From positions 1 through 64,000 of the forward strand of contig SCMQ01000016.1 in the NCBI GenBank assembly GCA_005503335.1: a stretch of 64,000 nt of DNA, in the 5' to 3' direction. Position numbers and translations under genes: made by a program. The first letter of the stretch is position 1, and each line of letters begins with the position of its first letter. Source of the DNA: Comamonadaceae bacterium 2FH. Its GTDB lineage: Bacteria > Pseudomonadota > Gammaproteobacteria > Burkholderiales > Burkholderiaceae_C. This document shows, one piece after another, positions 38,115-49,677 of the stretch. The notes beneath the pieces were generated by a model, which had not been told where the DNA came from, did no database searches, and saw only the letters and a list, made by a program, of their open reading frames with translations.

Positions 38115-39320
38115 TCAGGCCAGCTTGCAGCCGGTCTTGTCGGCCGGCAGGAAGGACTTGCCCGAGCTCACCACGTCGACGTAGTCGTCCGCGCCCTTCA
38201 TCCGTGCCTTGGCCTTGCCCTTGAGCAGGTAGTAGCTCTTGAGCACCTGGTGGTCGGCCTTGCGCACCTCCTCGAGGCCGGTCAGGCCCTCGTACTTCAT
38301 GCCTTCGAGCGCGGCGATGACGGCCTTTTGCTCGATCGCGCCCGCCTTGACGATGCCGTCGAGCAGCAGCTTGGTGCAGATGTAGGAGCCGGCCAGGCTG
38401 TAGTTGGGGTTGGCCTTGAACCTGGCGCTGACGCGCTTGACCAGGTCGCGGTTGAGCTCGGAGTCCACGGTGTGCCAGTACTGGGCGCCGAAGTAGACGC
38501 CGTCGCAGAGGTCGGCGCCGAGCGACTCGAACTGCTCCAGGCCCGAGGCCCAGGCGATCAGGATGGTCATGTTCCTGTTCATGCCGAAGCTGACCGCCTG
38601 GCGCAGCGTGTCGGACGACTGGGCGCCGAAGTTCAGCAGCAGCAGCACATCGGGCTTGGCCGCGGCGGCGTTGGTGAGGTAGCCGCTGAACTCCTTCTCG
38701 GTCAGCGAGTGGTAGCTGTTGCCGACATGCTCGATGCCCTTTTCCTTGAAGATGCCCTTGGCCGCCGTCAGCAGGCCGTCGCCGAACACGTACTGCGGCG
38801 TGATGGTGTACCAGCGCTTGGCTTTGGGCATGGACTCGATCAGCGGGCGCACCGTCTGCTCGATCGCGCCGAAGGTCGGCACGGACCAGCGGAACATGGC
38901 GTTGCCGCAGTCCTTGCCGGTGATCTCGTCGGCGCCCGCCGTGGTGATGAAGACGCCGCCGGCCTTGTCCACCTCCTTGCCAATGGCCAGCGCCTCGGAC
39001 GACAGGATGCCGCCGGCGAAGAAGCGCGCGCCCTGCTGCTGCGACGCCTCCTGCACCTTGCGCACCGCCGTCGCCGGCTTGCCCTCGGTGTCGAGCACGG
39101 TGTAGGCCAGCTGGCGCTTGAGCACCGAGCCGTACTGCTCGATCGCGAGCTTCATGCCCATGTCGGCGAACTTGCCGTTGGCGGCGAAGCTGCCGGACAT
39201 GGGCACCGGGCAGGCGAACTGTATGCCGCCCGCGGCCTGGGCCAGGGCCGGACGCGCCAGGCCGAAAGCCCCGGGCATGGCGCCGAGCGCTGAAAGTTGG
39301 AGAAGCTGACGACGTTTCAT
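38115..39320 (-). CDS. Liv/urea-type ABC transporter periplasmic binding protein
   Basis: This 401-aa type I periplasmic binding protein (Peripla_BP_6) starts at MKRRQLLQLSALG, with a signal ending in ARPALAQ. The paired Arg could direct Tat export. Mature landmarks are FACPVPMSGSFAANGKFADMG, TAVRKVQEASQQQGARFFAGG and SYICTKLLLDGIVKAGAIEQ. It is the first gene of the receptor-permease-ATPase-hydrolase operon. The ligand cannot be read from sequence. The downstream M20 and M81 hydrolases suggest an N-carbamoyl or peptide-like compound. Confidence 0.92.
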   Translation of the reverse strand: MKRRQLLQLSALGAMPGAFGLARPALAQAAGGIQFACPVPMSGSFAANGKFADMGMKLAIEQYGSVLKRQLAYTVLDTEGKPATAVRKVQEASQQQGARFFAGGILSSEALAIGKEVDKAGGVFITTAGADEITGKDCGNAMFRWSVPTFGAIEQTVRPLIESMPKAKRWYTITPQYVFGDGLLTAAKGIFKEKGIEHVGNSYHSLTEKEFSGYLTNAAAAKPDVLLLLNFGAQSSDTLRQAVSFGMNRNMTILIAWASGLEQFESLGADLCDGVYFGAQYWHTVDSELNRDLVKRVSARFKANPNYSLAGSYICTKLLLDGIVKAGAIEQKAVIAALEGMKYEGLTGLEEVRKADHQVLKSYYLLKGKAKARMKGADDYVDVVSSGKSFLPADKTGCKLA

Positions 39321-39444
39321 GGATTCACTCCGGTGGATGAACGATGGCGAAAGGGACTGCATGTCGGCCCCCGGATGGCGGGAGTCTTGCTGCACGCGTT
39401 CACTTTCAGCACGATGCGTGCCAGGTGAGCGCGACGCTGTTTCT

Positions 39445-39466
39445 CCTATTTATACTGATAAATAGG
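39445..39466. promoter_or_regulatory. long palindromic operator between Liv-type operon and FCD regulator
   Basis: CCTATTTAT and ATAAATAGG are perfect 9-bp inverted arms around ACTG. An extra half-like AATAGG follows a few bases on. It lies in the 240-bp gap between the divergent receptor gene and the GntR/FCD gene. It is a good candidate for the binding site of that regulator, controlling both directions. The rest of the gap (39321-39444, 39467-39560) shows no other clear signal. Confidence 0.6.
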
Positions 39467-39560
39467 AAAAATAGGCCAGGGGCAAACCCTAGGCGCCGAA
39501 GCGCCGCCCCCTTGCAGTGCATACTGCACCTCAAACGTGACCCAGAAGCGAGCTAGACCC

Positions 39561-40373
39561 ATGGCAACGACGACGCCGGACAACCTCGGCATCAAGCAAC
39601 TCAAGCGCTCGGACCTCGTGGCCGAGGAGATCAAGCGCCTGATCACCGACAAGAACCTCAGCCCGGGCGATCGCCTGCCGCGCGAGAGCGAACTGCAGGC
39701 GCAGTTCGCGGTCAGCAAGGGCACGATCCGGGAGGCGTTGAAGTCGCTGGAGGTGCAGGGCCTGGTCAGGATCTCGACCGGCCCCACGGGCGGCGGCACC
39801 ATCGTCGAGGTGCCGCTGGATCGCACGCTGCAGTTCCTGCAGAACTACCTGTTCTTCAAGGAGGTGACGATCGAGCACATCTACACCGTGCGCCAGATGC
39901 TGGAGCCGGAGCTGGCGGCCGGCGCCGTGCCGCATCTGACGGAGGCCGACTTCGAGGCGCTGGAGCACAGCATCGCCTGCTGCGATCCCACATCCAGCCG
40001 CGCGGACCTGCTGAGCCAGCGGCGCGAGGACGTGAACTTCCACGACATCCTGGCCGCCGCCAACCCCAATCCCTTCCTGCGCTTCAACTGCGAGCTGATC
40101 AACGAGATGATTCGCCAGCTCATCGTGTTCGGCAACCGCACGCCGCAGGCCGAGCACCGGCGCTTCGGCGAGGCCAACGCGGCGATCCACCGCGAGATCA
40201 CCCAGGCCGCGCGTGCGCGGGATGCGGAAAAGGTGCGCCGGCTGATGGCGCAGCACATGGCCGACGCCGCCAGCAGCGTCAAGCGCATGAAGGGGCGGCT
40301 GCAGGGGCGGCTGATCCTCGATGCCGACACCCTGCGCCGCCCCGCGGCCGCGGGCGGCAAGCGCGCGGCTTAG
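39561..40373 (+). CDS. GntR-family regulator with FCD domain
   Basis: This 270-aa regulator has an N-terminal GntR winged helix (VAEEIKRLITDKNLSPGDRLP, then VSKGTIREALKSLEVQGLV) and a C-terminal FCD ligand domain. The latter shows RQMLEPELAAGAVPHLTEAD, DVNFHDILAAANPNPFLR and RARDAEKVRRLMAQHMADA with the usual metal-binding His positions. The ATG at 39561 is chosen over a GTG at 39537. Its divergence from the Liv-type operon and the palindrome between them suggest it represses that operon until an effector acid binds. Confidence 0.9.
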   Translation: MATTTPDNLGIKQLKRSDLVAEEIKRLITDKNLSPGDRLPRESELQAQFAVSKGTIREALKSLEVQGLVRISTGPTGGGTIVEVPLDRTLQFLQNYLFFKEVTIEHIYTVRQMLEPELAAGAVPHLTEADFEALEHSIACCDPTSSRADLLSQRREDVNFHDILAAANPNPFLRFNCELINEMIRQLIVFGNRTPQAEHRRFGEANAAIHREITQAARARDAEKVRRLMAQHMADAASSVKRMKGRLQGRLILDADTLRRPAAAGGKRAA

Positions 40374-40386
40374 ATCTGTTGGAGAT

Positions 40387-40471
40387 GGATCGCCGCGCCC
40401 TTTGCAGGGCTCGCGATGACGGTGAAGTGACAACCCGTCATTGCGAGGAGGCGGAGCCGACGCGGCAATCC
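40387..40471. repeat. inverted pair of REP-like elements
   Basis: 40387-40421 and 40436-40471 resemble each other in inverted orientation. One reads GGATCGCCGCG...GATGACG, the other CGTCATTGCGAGG...GGCAATCC. The GTCATTGCGAG...GCAATCC pattern is a common dispersed repeat in proteobacteria. The pair forms a large imperfect hairpin between the convergent GntR and mmsA genes, like a BIME, and may protect or end both transcripts. Confidence 0.6.
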
Positions 40472-40502
40472 CTGATGCGGTGGATCGCTAAGACCGCGCG
40501 AC

Positions 40503-42020
40503 TCAGCGGCTCGACGGGAAGCTGAACACCGCCCCCTCGCGCAGGCCGGCCGAGGGCCAGCGCTGGGTGATGGTCTTGCGCTTGGTGTAGAAGCGCACCG
40601 CGTCGGGGCCGTAGGCGTGCAGGTCGCCGAACAGCGAGCGCTTCCAGCCGCCGAACGAGTGGTAGGCCACGGGCACCGGCAGCGGCACGTTGACGCCGAC
40701 CATGCCGACCTCGATGTGGTCGCTGAAGTAGCGCGCAGCCTCGCCGTCACGCGTGAAGATGCAGGTGCCGTTGCCGTACTCGTGCGCGTCGATCAGCGCC
40801 ATGGCCTCCTGCAGCGAGGCCACGCGCACCACGCCGAGCACGGGGCCGAAGATCTCCTCCTGGTAGATGCGCATGCCGGGCCGCACATGGTCGAACAGGC
40901 AGGGGCCCAGGTAGTAGCCTTCCTCGTGGCCGGGCACGCGGATGCTGCGCCCGTCGACCACCAGCGTCGCGCCCTCGGCCACGCCTTGGTCCACGTAGCC
41001 CTTGACCTTCTCGAAATGCGGCTTCGTGACCAGCGGACCCATGTCGTTGCCGTTGTCGGTGCCGGGGCCGACCTTCATCTTCGCGATCTCGGCCGAAAGG
41101 CCCGCGACCATGGCGTCGGCCGTGGCCTCGCCCACCGCCACCACCAGCGGCACGGCCATGCAGCGCTCGCCGCAGGAGCCGTAGGCCGCGCCCATCATCG
41201 CGCTGACCGCGTTGGCGATGTCGGCATCGGGCATCACGACGGCATGGTTCTTGGCGCCGCCCAGGGCCTGCACGCGCTTGCCGTGCGCGCAGCCCGTGGC
41301 GTAGACGGCCTCGGCGATCGGCGTAGAGCCGACGAAGCTCACGGCCTTGACGCGCGGGTCGGTCAGCAGCGTGTCCACCGCCTCCTTGTCGCCGTTGACC
41401 ACGTTGAGCACGCCGGGCGGCAGGCCGGCCTGCAGGGCCAGCTCGGCGATGAACAGCGCCGACGAGGGGTCGCGCTCGGAGGGCTTGAGCACGAAGCTGT
41501 TGCCGCAGACCACGGCCATGGGCCACATCCACAGCGGGACCATGGCGGGGAAGTTGAACGGCGTGATGCCGGCCGTCACGCCCAGTGGCTGGAACTCGCT
41601 CCACGAGTCTATGCCCGGCCCCACGTTGCGGCTGTGCTCGCCCTTGAGCAGCTCGGGCGCGTAGCTCGCGTATTCGACGTTCTCTATGCCGCGCTGCAGC
41701 TCGCCGTGGGCGTCGGCCAGCACCTTGCCGTGCTCGGCCGTGATCAGGGCGGCGATGGTGTCGGCATGCTCTTCCAGCAGGACTTTGAGCCGGCTCATGA
41801 CGCGTGCGCGCTTGAGCGGCGGCGTGGCGCGCCAGGCAGGAAAGGCCGCCTGGGCCGAGGCGATGGCCTGCTCCACCGTGGCCTTGCCGGCCAGGGCCAC
41901 GCTGCGGTGCGAAAGGCCGGTGGCCGGGTCGAACACCGGCTGGGTGCGCGCGCTGTCAGTGACGCGCTGGCCGGCGATGAGGTGGCCGACGGTGGCCGTG
42001 ACATTCTGGTCTTGGTGCAT
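40503..42020 (-). CDS. mmsA: CoA-acylating methylmalonate-semialdehyde dehydrogenase
   Basis: This 505-aa aldehyde dehydrogenase oxidises methylmalonate semialdehyde to propionyl-CoA, or malonate semialdehyde to acetyl-CoA, with CoA and NAD. Family signs are HLIAGQRV, the NAD region [16 protein letters not shown] with KPSERDPSS, and the catalytic Cys in [19 protein letters not shown]. Length is standard for MmsA. It follows the omega-amino acid transaminase by 25 nt, so the pair can turn beta-alanine into acetyl-CoA, or 3-aminoisobutyrate into propionyl-CoA. Confidence 0.95.
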   Translation of the reverse strand: MHQDQNVTATVGHLIAGQRVTDSARTQPVFDPATGLSHRSVALAGKATVEQAIASAQAAFPAWRATPPLKRARVMSRLKVLLEEHADTIAALITAEHGKVLADAHGELQRGIENVEYASYAPELLKGEHSRNVGPGIDSWSEFQPLGVTAGITPFNFPAMVPLWMWPMAVVCGNSFVLKPSERDPSSALFIAELALQAGLPPGVLNVVNGDKEAVDTLLTDPRVKAVSFVGSTPIAEAVYATGCAHGKRVQALGGAKNHAVVMPDADIANAVSAMMGAAYGSCGERCMAVPLVVAVGEATADAMVAGLSAEIAKMKVGPGTDNGNDMGPLVTKPHFEKVKGYVDQGVAEGATLVVDGRSIRVPGHEEGYYLGPCLFDHVRPGMRIYQEEIFGPVLGVVRVASLQEAMALIDAHEYGNGTCIFTRDGEAARYFSDHIEVGMVGVNVPLPVPVAYHSFGGWKRSLFGDLHAYGPDAVRFYTKRKTITQRWPSAGLREGAVFSFPSSR

Positions 42021-42045
42021 GGCGGGTGTGCTCGCAGTCAGGGGT

Positions 42046-43407
42046 TCAGGCGGTCTCGGCCAGGGCGTCGCCCAGGGCGTTGACCAGGCGGTCGATCTCG
42101 GCCGGCTCGGCGACGAAGGGCGGCGCGATCTGGATGGTGTCGGCGCCGTAGCGCACGTAAAAGCCCTTCTTCCAGCAGTTCATGGCGATCTCGTAGGGCC
42201 GGCGCGCCGGCTCGCCCGGCAGCGCGGCGATCGTGATGCCGGCCGCCAGGCCGTAGTTGCGGATGTCGGCCACATGCCTGCTGCCCTTGAGGCTGTGCAC
42301 GGCATTCTCGAAATGCGGGGCCAGCGCCCGCACGCGCCCGGGCATGTCCTCCTGCTGCAGGATGTCGAGCGCGGCCAGGCCGGCCGCGCAGGCCACCGGG
42401 TGGGCCGAGTAGGTGTAGCCATGCGGGAACTCGAGCATGTAGTCGGGGCCGCCCACGGCCATGAAGGCCTCGTAGATGGCCTTGCTCGCGACCACCGCGC
42501 CCAGCGGCTGTGCGCCGTTGGTCACCTGCTTGGCGATGTTCATGATGTCGGGCGTGACGCCGAAGGCCTCGGCGCCGGTCATCGCGCCGCAGCGGCCGAA
42601 GCCCGTGATCACCTCGTCGAAGATCAGCAGGATGTCGTGCGCCGTGCAGATCTCGCGCAGGCGCTGCAGGTAGCCCAGGGGCGGGATCACGACGCCGGCC
42701 GAGCCCGAGAAAGGCTCGACGATCACGGCCGCGATGGTCGAGGCGTCGTGCAGCGCGATCAGGTCAAGCAGGCGGTCGGCCAGCTCGGCGCCGGTGGGCG
42801 GCATGCCGCGGTGAAACGAGCCGAGCGGCGGCTGGGTGTGGGGCAGGTGGTCGGCCTCCACGCCCTGGCCGTAGAGCTTGCGGTTGGCGGCGATGCCGCC
42901 CACCGAGATGCCGCCGAAGTTCACGCCGTGGTAGCCCTTCTCGCGGCCGATCAAGCGGGTCTTGCCGGCCTGTCCCCTGGCGCGCCAGTAGGCGCGCGCC
43001 ATCTTGAGCGAGGTGTCGGCCGCCTCGGAGCCGGAACCGGTGAAGAACACATAGTCCAGGCCCGCGGGCGTGAGCTCCTTGATCCGGTTGGCCAGCTCGA
43101 AGGACAGCGGGTGGCCGAACTGGAAGGCCGGCGCGTAGTCGAGCTTGGCCACCTGGCGGCTGACGGCCTCGCCGATCTCGCGCCGGCCATGGCCCAGGCC
43201 GCTGCACCACAGGCCCGACAGGCCGTCGAAGATCTTGCGGCCCTCGGCGTCGGTGTAGTAGCAGCCGCTGGCCTCCACGATCATGCGCGGCTGGGCCTTG
43301 AAGTCGCGGTTGCCGGTGTAGGGCATCCAGTGGGCGTCCAGCCAGGCGGCATCGAGTCGGCAGGGGGCCGCGGCGGAAGCGTTACTTTCGAGGTCGGCGA
43401 AGCTCAT
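42046..43407 (-). CDS. beta-alanine/omega-amino acid--pyruvate transaminase
   Basis: This 453-aa class III PLP aminotransferase moves the amino group of beta-alanine or a similar omega-amino acid to pyruvate, giving malonate semialdehyde. Landmarks are [18 protein letters not shown] at the N-terminus, [18 protein letters not shown], the PLP-binding [16 protein letters not shown] and the lysine in [16 protein letters not shown]. This set matches beta-alanine:pyruvate transaminase rather than ornithine or GABA enzymes. It is the first gene of the pair with mmsA and is divergent from a LysR regulator. Confidence 0.93.
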   Translation of the reverse strand: MSFADLESNASAAAPCRLDAAWLDAHWMPYTGNRDFKAQPRMIVEASGCYYTDAEGRKIFDGLSGLWCSGLGHGRREIGEAVSRQVAKLDYAPAFQFGHPLSFELANRIKELTPAGLDYVFFTGSGSEAADTSLKMARAYWRARGQAGKTRLIGREKGYHGVNFGGISVGGIAANRKLYGQGVEADHLPHTQPPLGSFHRGMPPTGAELADRLLDLIALHDASTIAAVIVEPFSGSAGVVIPPLGYLQRLREICTAHDILLIFDEVITGFGRCGAMTGAEAFGVTPDIMNIAKQVTNGAQPLGAVVASKAIYEAFMAVGGPDYMLEFPHGYTYSAHPVACAAGLAALDILQQEDMPGRVRALAPHFENAVHSLKGSRHVADIRNYGLAAGITIAALPGEPARRPYEIAMNCWKKGFYVRYGADTIQIAPPFVAEPAEIDRLVNALGDALAETA

Positions 43408-43458
43408 GGGTTTCTCCTTGGGGGTTTCGGCTGGATTCTGCGCAGCTCTGTTAATCTC

Positions 43459-43477
43459 TTGAATAGTCGAATATCAA
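43459..43477. promoter_or_regulatory. LysR-type T-N11-A box between transaminase and LysR genes
   Basis: TTGA-N11-TCAA at 43459-43477 fits the LysR-type box and lies between the two divergent starts (43407 and 43495). A second inverted repeat, TTTACTTG (43480-43487) and CAAGTAAA (43498-43505), straddles the LysR ATG and could serve autorepression. Confidence 0.55.
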
Positions 43478-43494
43478 TCTTTACTTGAGACTTT

Positions 43495-44445
43495 ATGCAA
43501 GTAAAAACACCCGCCCCCCGCTCGCGCGCCGTGCTGGGCCAGCTCAGCGACATGGACCTGCGCCTGCTGCAGGTGTTCAAGAGCGTGGTTGAGTGCGGCG
43601 GCATGTCGGCGGCGGAGCTGGAGCTCAACATCGGCACCTCCACCGTGAGCCGCCATGTGAAGGACCTCGAAACCCGGCTCGGCCTGGTGCTGTGCCGGCG
43701 TGGGCGCGCGGGCTTCGCGCTGACGACCGAGGGCCAGCGCGTCTACGACGAGACGCTGCGCCTGCTCGCCGCGGTCGACGGTTTTCGCAGCAGCATCGAC
43801 GACATCCACTCGCGCATGGGCGGCCAGCTGCACGTGGCGGTGTTCGACAAGACCGCGAGCAATCCCAGCGCCCGCATAGCCGAGGCGATCGCGCGCTTCG
43901 TGGACCGGGCGCCCGACGTGAGCCTGCAGCTGCACGTGGCCGCTATCCAGGCCATAGAGCGCGGCGTGATCGACGGCAGCTACCAGGTCGGCATCATCCC
44001 CACGCACCGGCCCTCGCAAAGCCTGCGCTACGACCCGCTGTTCGACGAGGACATGCTGCTGTACTGCGGGTCCGGCCATCCGCTGTTCGGCGCCAGCCAC
44101 CGCCGCCTGGGCTGGGAGGACTTGCGCGCCCACCATTTCGCGGGCCTGGGCTACCACTCGCCCAACATGGAGCTCAGCCACAGCGCGCGCCTGCCGCGCA
44201 AGGCCACCGGCTTCGACCAGGAGGCGATCGCCACCCTGATCCTCTCGGGGCGCTTCCTGGGCTTCCTGCCCGACCACTATGCCCAGGCCTTCGAGCAGCG
44301 CGGCCAGATGCAGGCCGTGCGGCCGGCGCTGCTGCGCTACCACTGCCAGTTCGTCAGCGTGCTGCGCCGCTCGCCCGAGCCGCCGCGTGCGGCCCAGGCC
44401 TTTCACGCCTGCCTGCTCGAGGCGCATGGCGCTGCGCCGGGTTGA
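43495..44445 (+). CDS. LysR-family regulator of the beta-alanine pair
   Basis: This 316-aa regulator has an N-terminal helix-turn-helix MDLRLLQVFKSVVECGGMS with NIGTSTVSRHVKDLETRLG. The LysR effector domain includes LHVAVFDKTASNPS and GSYQVGIIPTHRPSQSLRY. The domain normally begins at MDLRLLQ (43552), so the ATG at 43495 adds 19 residues and lacks a clear ribosome site. Either could be used. Its divergence from the transaminase-mmsA pair suggests it activates them. Confidence 0.9.
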   Translation: MQVKTPAPRSRAVLGQLSDMDLRLLQVFKSVVECGGMSAAELELNIGTSTVSRHVKDLETRLGLVLCRRGRAGFALTTEGQRVYDETLRLLAAVDGFRSSIDDIHSRMGGQLHVAVFDKTASNPSARIAEAIARFVDRAPDVSLQLHVAAIQAIERGVIDGSYQVGIIPTHRPSQSLRYDPLFDEDMLLYCGSGHPLFGASHRRLGWEDLRAHHFAGLGYHSPNMELSHSARLPRKATGFDQEAIATLILSGRFLGFLPDHYAQAFEQRGQMQAVRPALLRYHCQFVSVLRRSPEPPRAAQAFHACLLEAHGAAPG

Positions 44446-44503
44446 CGCTGGCACCGACGCGCACGAGAATGTCCTGCCGATCGCGCGCTTCGCAAGAGAC
44501 CCG

Positions 44504-44776
44504 ATGGTGACCGTCGAATTCGCTCCCAGCCTGCGCCGCCATGTGGCCTGCGAGCCCCAGTCCGTCGCGCCGGGCTCCTTGCGCGCCGTGCTCGAGACGG
44601 CGCTGCGCGCGGCGCCGCCCGAGTTGGCCAGCTATGTCTTCGACGACCAGCGCGCGGTGCGCCAGCATGTGGCGGTCTTCGTCAACCAGCAGATGGTGCA
44701 GGACCGCCGGCATTTGAACCAGATCCTGAACGCGGGCGACCGGGTTCTGGTGATCCAGGCCCTGACCGGCGGCTAG
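44504..44776 (+). CDS. MoaD/ThiS-family ubiquitin-like small protein
   Basis: This 90-aa beta-grasp protein starts MVTVEFAPSLRRHVAC and ends GDRVLVIQALTGG. The terminal diglycine is the hallmark of sulfur carriers (MoaD, ThiS) and ubiquitin-like modifiers. VFVNQQMVQDRRHLNQIL is the central segment. No MoaE, ThiG or E1-like (MoeB/ThiF) gene is nearby. It lies 41 nt before a BNR-repeat gene, a pairing I recall seeing in other genomes but whose role is unknown. A specialised sulfur-carrier or protein-conjugation role is possible. Confidence 0.85.
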   Translation: MVTVEFAPSLRRHVACEPQSVAPGSLRAVLETALRAAPPELASYVFDDQRAVRQHVAVFVNQQMVQDRRHLNQILNAGDRVLVIQALTGG

Positions 44777-44817
44777 GCGCCGTCGGAGGGGCCGTCCCGC
44801 CCTGAAGGGAGAAAAGC

Positions 44818-45915
44818 ATGCACACCCTGCTCGTCGGCAGCCGCAAGGGCCTGTTCGTCATCGACGGCGAAGGCCTGCGCTGGGAGATCGTGGCCCACCA
44901 TTTCGCCGGCGACCCGGTCACCCAGGTGCTGGTCGACCCGCGCGACGGCGCCTGGTACGCCGCGCTGCGCCTAGGCCATTTCGGCGTCAAGCTGCGCAAG
45001 AGCGTGGACCAGGGCGCGAGCTGGCAGGAGATTGCCACCCCCGCCTTCCCGCTCAAGCCCGAGCAGGGCCCCTGGGCCGACGACGCCACGCCCTGGAGCG
45101 TGGACCTGATCTGGGCCCTGGCCGCGGGCGGCCCAGACCAGCCCGGCCTGCTCTGGGCCGGCTGCCTGCCGGCCGGCCTGTTCAAGTCGGAGGACGGCGG
45201 CGCCAGCTGGGCCCTGAACCAGCCGCTGTGGGAAGACCCGCGCCGCCGCGAATGGTTCGGCGGCGGCTACGACCATGCCGGCATCCACACCGTGCTGGTC
45301 GACCCGCAGGACGCAAGCCACCTGACGCTGGCCATCTCCTGCGGCGGCGTCTGGCAGACGCGCGACGGCGGCGCGAGCTGGCGCGCCACCTCGGCCGGCA
45401 TGAAGGCCGACTTCATGCCGCCCGAACGCGCCGAGGACCCCAACATCCAGGACCCGCATTGCCTGACCCAGTGCGCCAGCCAGCCCGACGTGCTGTGGGT
45501 GCAGCACCATTGCGGCCTGTACCGATCCAGCGACGGCGGCGAGCGCTGGGACGCGCTGCCCCAGGCCCGGCCCACGGGCTTCGGCTTCGCCGTGGCCTGC
45601 GACCCGCACAACCCGCGCCGCGCCTGGTTCGTGCCGGCCCAGGCCGACAGCTGCCGCATTCCGGTCAACGGCCAGATGGTGGTCAGCCGCACCGACGACG
45701 GCGGCGCCAGCTTCCAGCAGTTCGGCGACGGCCTGCCGCAGCAGCATGCCTACCACCTGGTCTACCGCCACGCGCTGGACGTCGCCAACGACGGCCAGAC
45801 CCTGGCCATGGGCTCCACGACCGGCGGGCTCTGGACCAGCGTGCATGCTGGCGAGGCCTGGCACTGCGTCTCGCGCGACCTGCCGCCGATCGCAGTGGTG
45901 CGCTTCGTCGGCTGA
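44818..45915 (+). CDS. BNR/Asp-box repeat beta-propeller protein (sialidase/YVTN-like)
   Basis: This 365-aa protein consists of repeated blades. Asp boxes (S/T-x-D-x-G-x-x-W) appear as SVDQGASW near residue 62, SEDGGASW near 124, TRDGGASW near 181, SSDGGERW near 237 and TDDGGASF near 291, with a degenerate HAGEAW near 343. This is the six-blade pattern of sialidase-like and photosystem-assembly propellers. There is no signal peptide, so it is cytoplasmic and unlikely to be a secreted sialidase. It follows the MoaD/ThiS-like gene with GGGAGAAAAGC before the ATG, and the pair probably works together. Confidence 0.85.
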   Translation: MHTLLVGSRKGLFVIDGEGLRWEIVAHHFAGDPVTQVLVDPRDGAWYAALRLGHFGVKLRKSVDQGASWQEIATPAFPLKPEQGPWADDATPWSVDLIWALAAGGPDQPGLLWAGCLPAGLFKSEDGGASWALNQPLWEDPRRREWFGGGYDHAGIHTVLVDPQDASHLTLAISCGGVWQTRDGGASWRATSAGMKADFMPPERAEDPNIQDPHCLTQCASQPDVLWVQHHCGLYRSSDGGERWDALPQARPTGFGFAVACDPHNPRRAWFVPAQADSCRIPVNGQMVVSRTDDGGASFQQFGDGLPQQHAYHLVYRHALDVANDGQTLAMGSTTGGLWTSVHAGEAWHCVSRDLPPIAVVRFVG

Positions 45916-45921
45916 TTTCGT

Positions 45922-46854
45922 TTACAGCGCCTTGACCAGCTCCGGCACCGCGGCAAACAGATCCGCCTCCAGCCCATAGTCGGCCACCGAGAAGATCGGC
46001 GCCTCCGGGTCCTTGTTGATCGCCACGATCACCTTGGAATCCTTCATGCCCGCCAGGTGCTGGATCGCGCCGGAGATGCCGCAGGCGATGTAGAGCTGCG
46101 GCGCCACGATCTTGCCGGTCTGGCCCACCTGCAGGTCGTTCGGGGCGTAGCCCGCGTCGACCGCCGCGCGGCTCGCGCCAATCGCCGCGCCCAGCTTGTC
46201 GGCCAGCGGGGTGATGACTTCGTTGAACTTCTCGGCCGAGCCCAGGGCTCTTCCGCCCGAGACCACGATCTTGGCCGCGGTGAGCTCGGGGCGCTCGCTC
46301 TTGGCGATCTCGCTCGAGATGAAGCTGCTCTTGCCGCTGGCGGCCACGGCCTCGACCTTCTCGACGGCGGCATTGCCGCCGCTCGCTGCCGCAGCGTCGA
46401 AGCCGGTGCTGCGCACGGTGATCAGCTTCTTGTCGTCCAGGCTCTGCACGGTAGCAATCGCGTTGCCGGCGTAGATCGGGCGCTCGAAGCTGTCGGGGCT
46501 GACCACCTTGGTGATCTCGCTGACCTGGGCCAGGTCCAGCTTGGCGGCCACGCGCGGGGCCACGTTCTTGCCGGCAGCGGTGGCGGGGAACAGGATATGG
46601 CTGTAGTTGCCCGCCAGGGCCAGCACCTGGGCGGCGATGTTCTCGGCCAAGCCATGGGCCAGGGCTGCGCCGTCGGCGTGGATCACCTTGGCCACGCCCT
46701 GGATCTTGGCGGCGGCTTCGGCCGCCGGGCCGGCGTTGTGGCCGGCGACCAGCACATGGACTTCGCCGCCGCAGGCTGCGGCGGCGGTGATGGTGTTGAG
46801 GGTGGCGCCCTTGAGGGAGGCGTTGTCGTGTTCGGCAATAACCAGTGCAGTCAT
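45922..46854 (-). CDS. etfA: electron transfer flavoprotein alpha subunit
   Basis: This 310-aa FAD-binding subunit of ETF accepts electrons from acyl-CoA dehydrogenases and passes them to ETF-quinone oxidoreductase. The C-terminal FAD domain shows [40 protein letters not shown] and [18 protein letters not shown]. The start is 2 nt after the etfB stop. It is the last gene of an eleven-gene minus-strand run that contains two acyl-CoA dehydrogenases, which fits its role as their electron acceptor. Confidence 0.97.
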   Translation of the reverse strand: MTALVIAEHDNASLKGATLNTITAAAACGGEVHVLVAGHNAGPAAEAAAKIQGVAKVIHADGAALAHGLAENIAAQVLALAGNYSHILFPATAAGKNVAPRVAAKLDLAQVSEITKVVSPDSFERPIYAGNAIATVQSLDDKKLITVRSTGFDAAAASGGNAAVEKVEAVAASGKSSFISSEIAKSERPELTAAKIVVSGGRALGSAEKFNEVITPLADKLGAAIGASRAAVDAGYAPNDLQVGQTGKIVAPQLYIACGISGAIQHLAGMKDSKVIVAINKDPEAPIFSVADYGLEADLFAAVPELVKAL

Positions 46855-46856
46855 GA

Positions 46857-47606
46857 TCAGATCACCTTCGCTTCGTTCTTGAGCTTGTCCACCAGGGTGG
46901 CGACGTCGGGCACCTTGATGCCGGCGCCGCGCTTCGGGGGTTCGGCGACCCTGAGGGTCTTCAGACGCGGGGTCACATCGACGCCCAGGTCCTCGGGCTT
47001 GAAGCTGTCCAGTGGCTTCTTCTTGGCCTTCATGATGTTGGGCAGGGTCACGTAGCGCGGCTCGTTCAGGCGCAGGTCGGTGGTGACCACGGCCGGCAGG
47101 GACAGGGACAGGGTCTCCAGGCCGCCGTCGATCTCGCGCGTGACGCTGACTTTGTCGCCCGCAACTTCCACCTTGGAGGCGAAGGTGGCCTGGGGCAGCT
47201 CGGCCAGAGCCGCCAGCATCTGGCCGGTCTGGTTGGCGTCGTCGTCTATGGCCTGCTTGCCCAGGATGACCAGGCCTGGCTTTTCCTTCTCGACCAGGGC
47301 CGCCAGCAGCTTGGCCACGACCAGGGGCTGGAGTTCTTCATTCGTCTCGACCAGGATGGCGCGGTCGGCGCCTATGGCCATGGCGGTGCGCAGGGTTTCC
47401 TGGCACTGGGCCACGCCGCAGGAGACGGCGATGACCTCGGTGGCCAGGCCTTTTTCTCTGAGGCGCACGGCCTCTTCGACGGCAATCTCGTCGAAGGGGT
47501 TCATGCTCATCTTGACGTTGGCCAGGTCGACGCCGCTGCCGTCGGACTTGACGCGCACCTTGACGTTGTAGTCGACCACGCGCTTGACGGGGACGAGGAT
47601 TTTCAT
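46857..47606 (-). CDS. etfB: electron transfer flavoprotein beta subunit
   Basis: This 249-aa ETF subunit binds AMP and docks acyl-CoA dehydrogenases. It starts [19 protein letters not shown] and shows [20 protein letters not shown] and [17 protein letters not shown], the recognition and AMP-binding elements. It is immediately followed by etfA and begins 24 nt after the nitronate-monooxygenase-like gene. Confidence 0.97.
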   Translation of the reverse strand: MKILVPVKRVVDYNVKVRVKSDGSGVDLANVKMSMNPFDEIAVEEAVRLREKGLATEVIAVSCGVAQCQETLRTAMAIGADRAILVETNEELQPLVVAKLLAALVEKEKPGLVILGKQAIDDDANQTGQMLAALAELPQATFASKVEVAGDKVSVTREIDGGLETLSLSLPAVVTTDLRLNEPRYVTLPNIMKAKKKPLDSFKPEDLGVDVTPRLKTLRVAEPPKRGAGIKVPDVATLVDKLKNEAKVI

Positions 47607-47630
47607 AAGCAGCCTTTCAGTTCCAGGTTA

Positions 47631-49638
<2,008 letters not shown>

Positions 49639-49677
49639 GCTTGTCCTGATGTCTATCGTGGGGATGAGAAATGGCCG

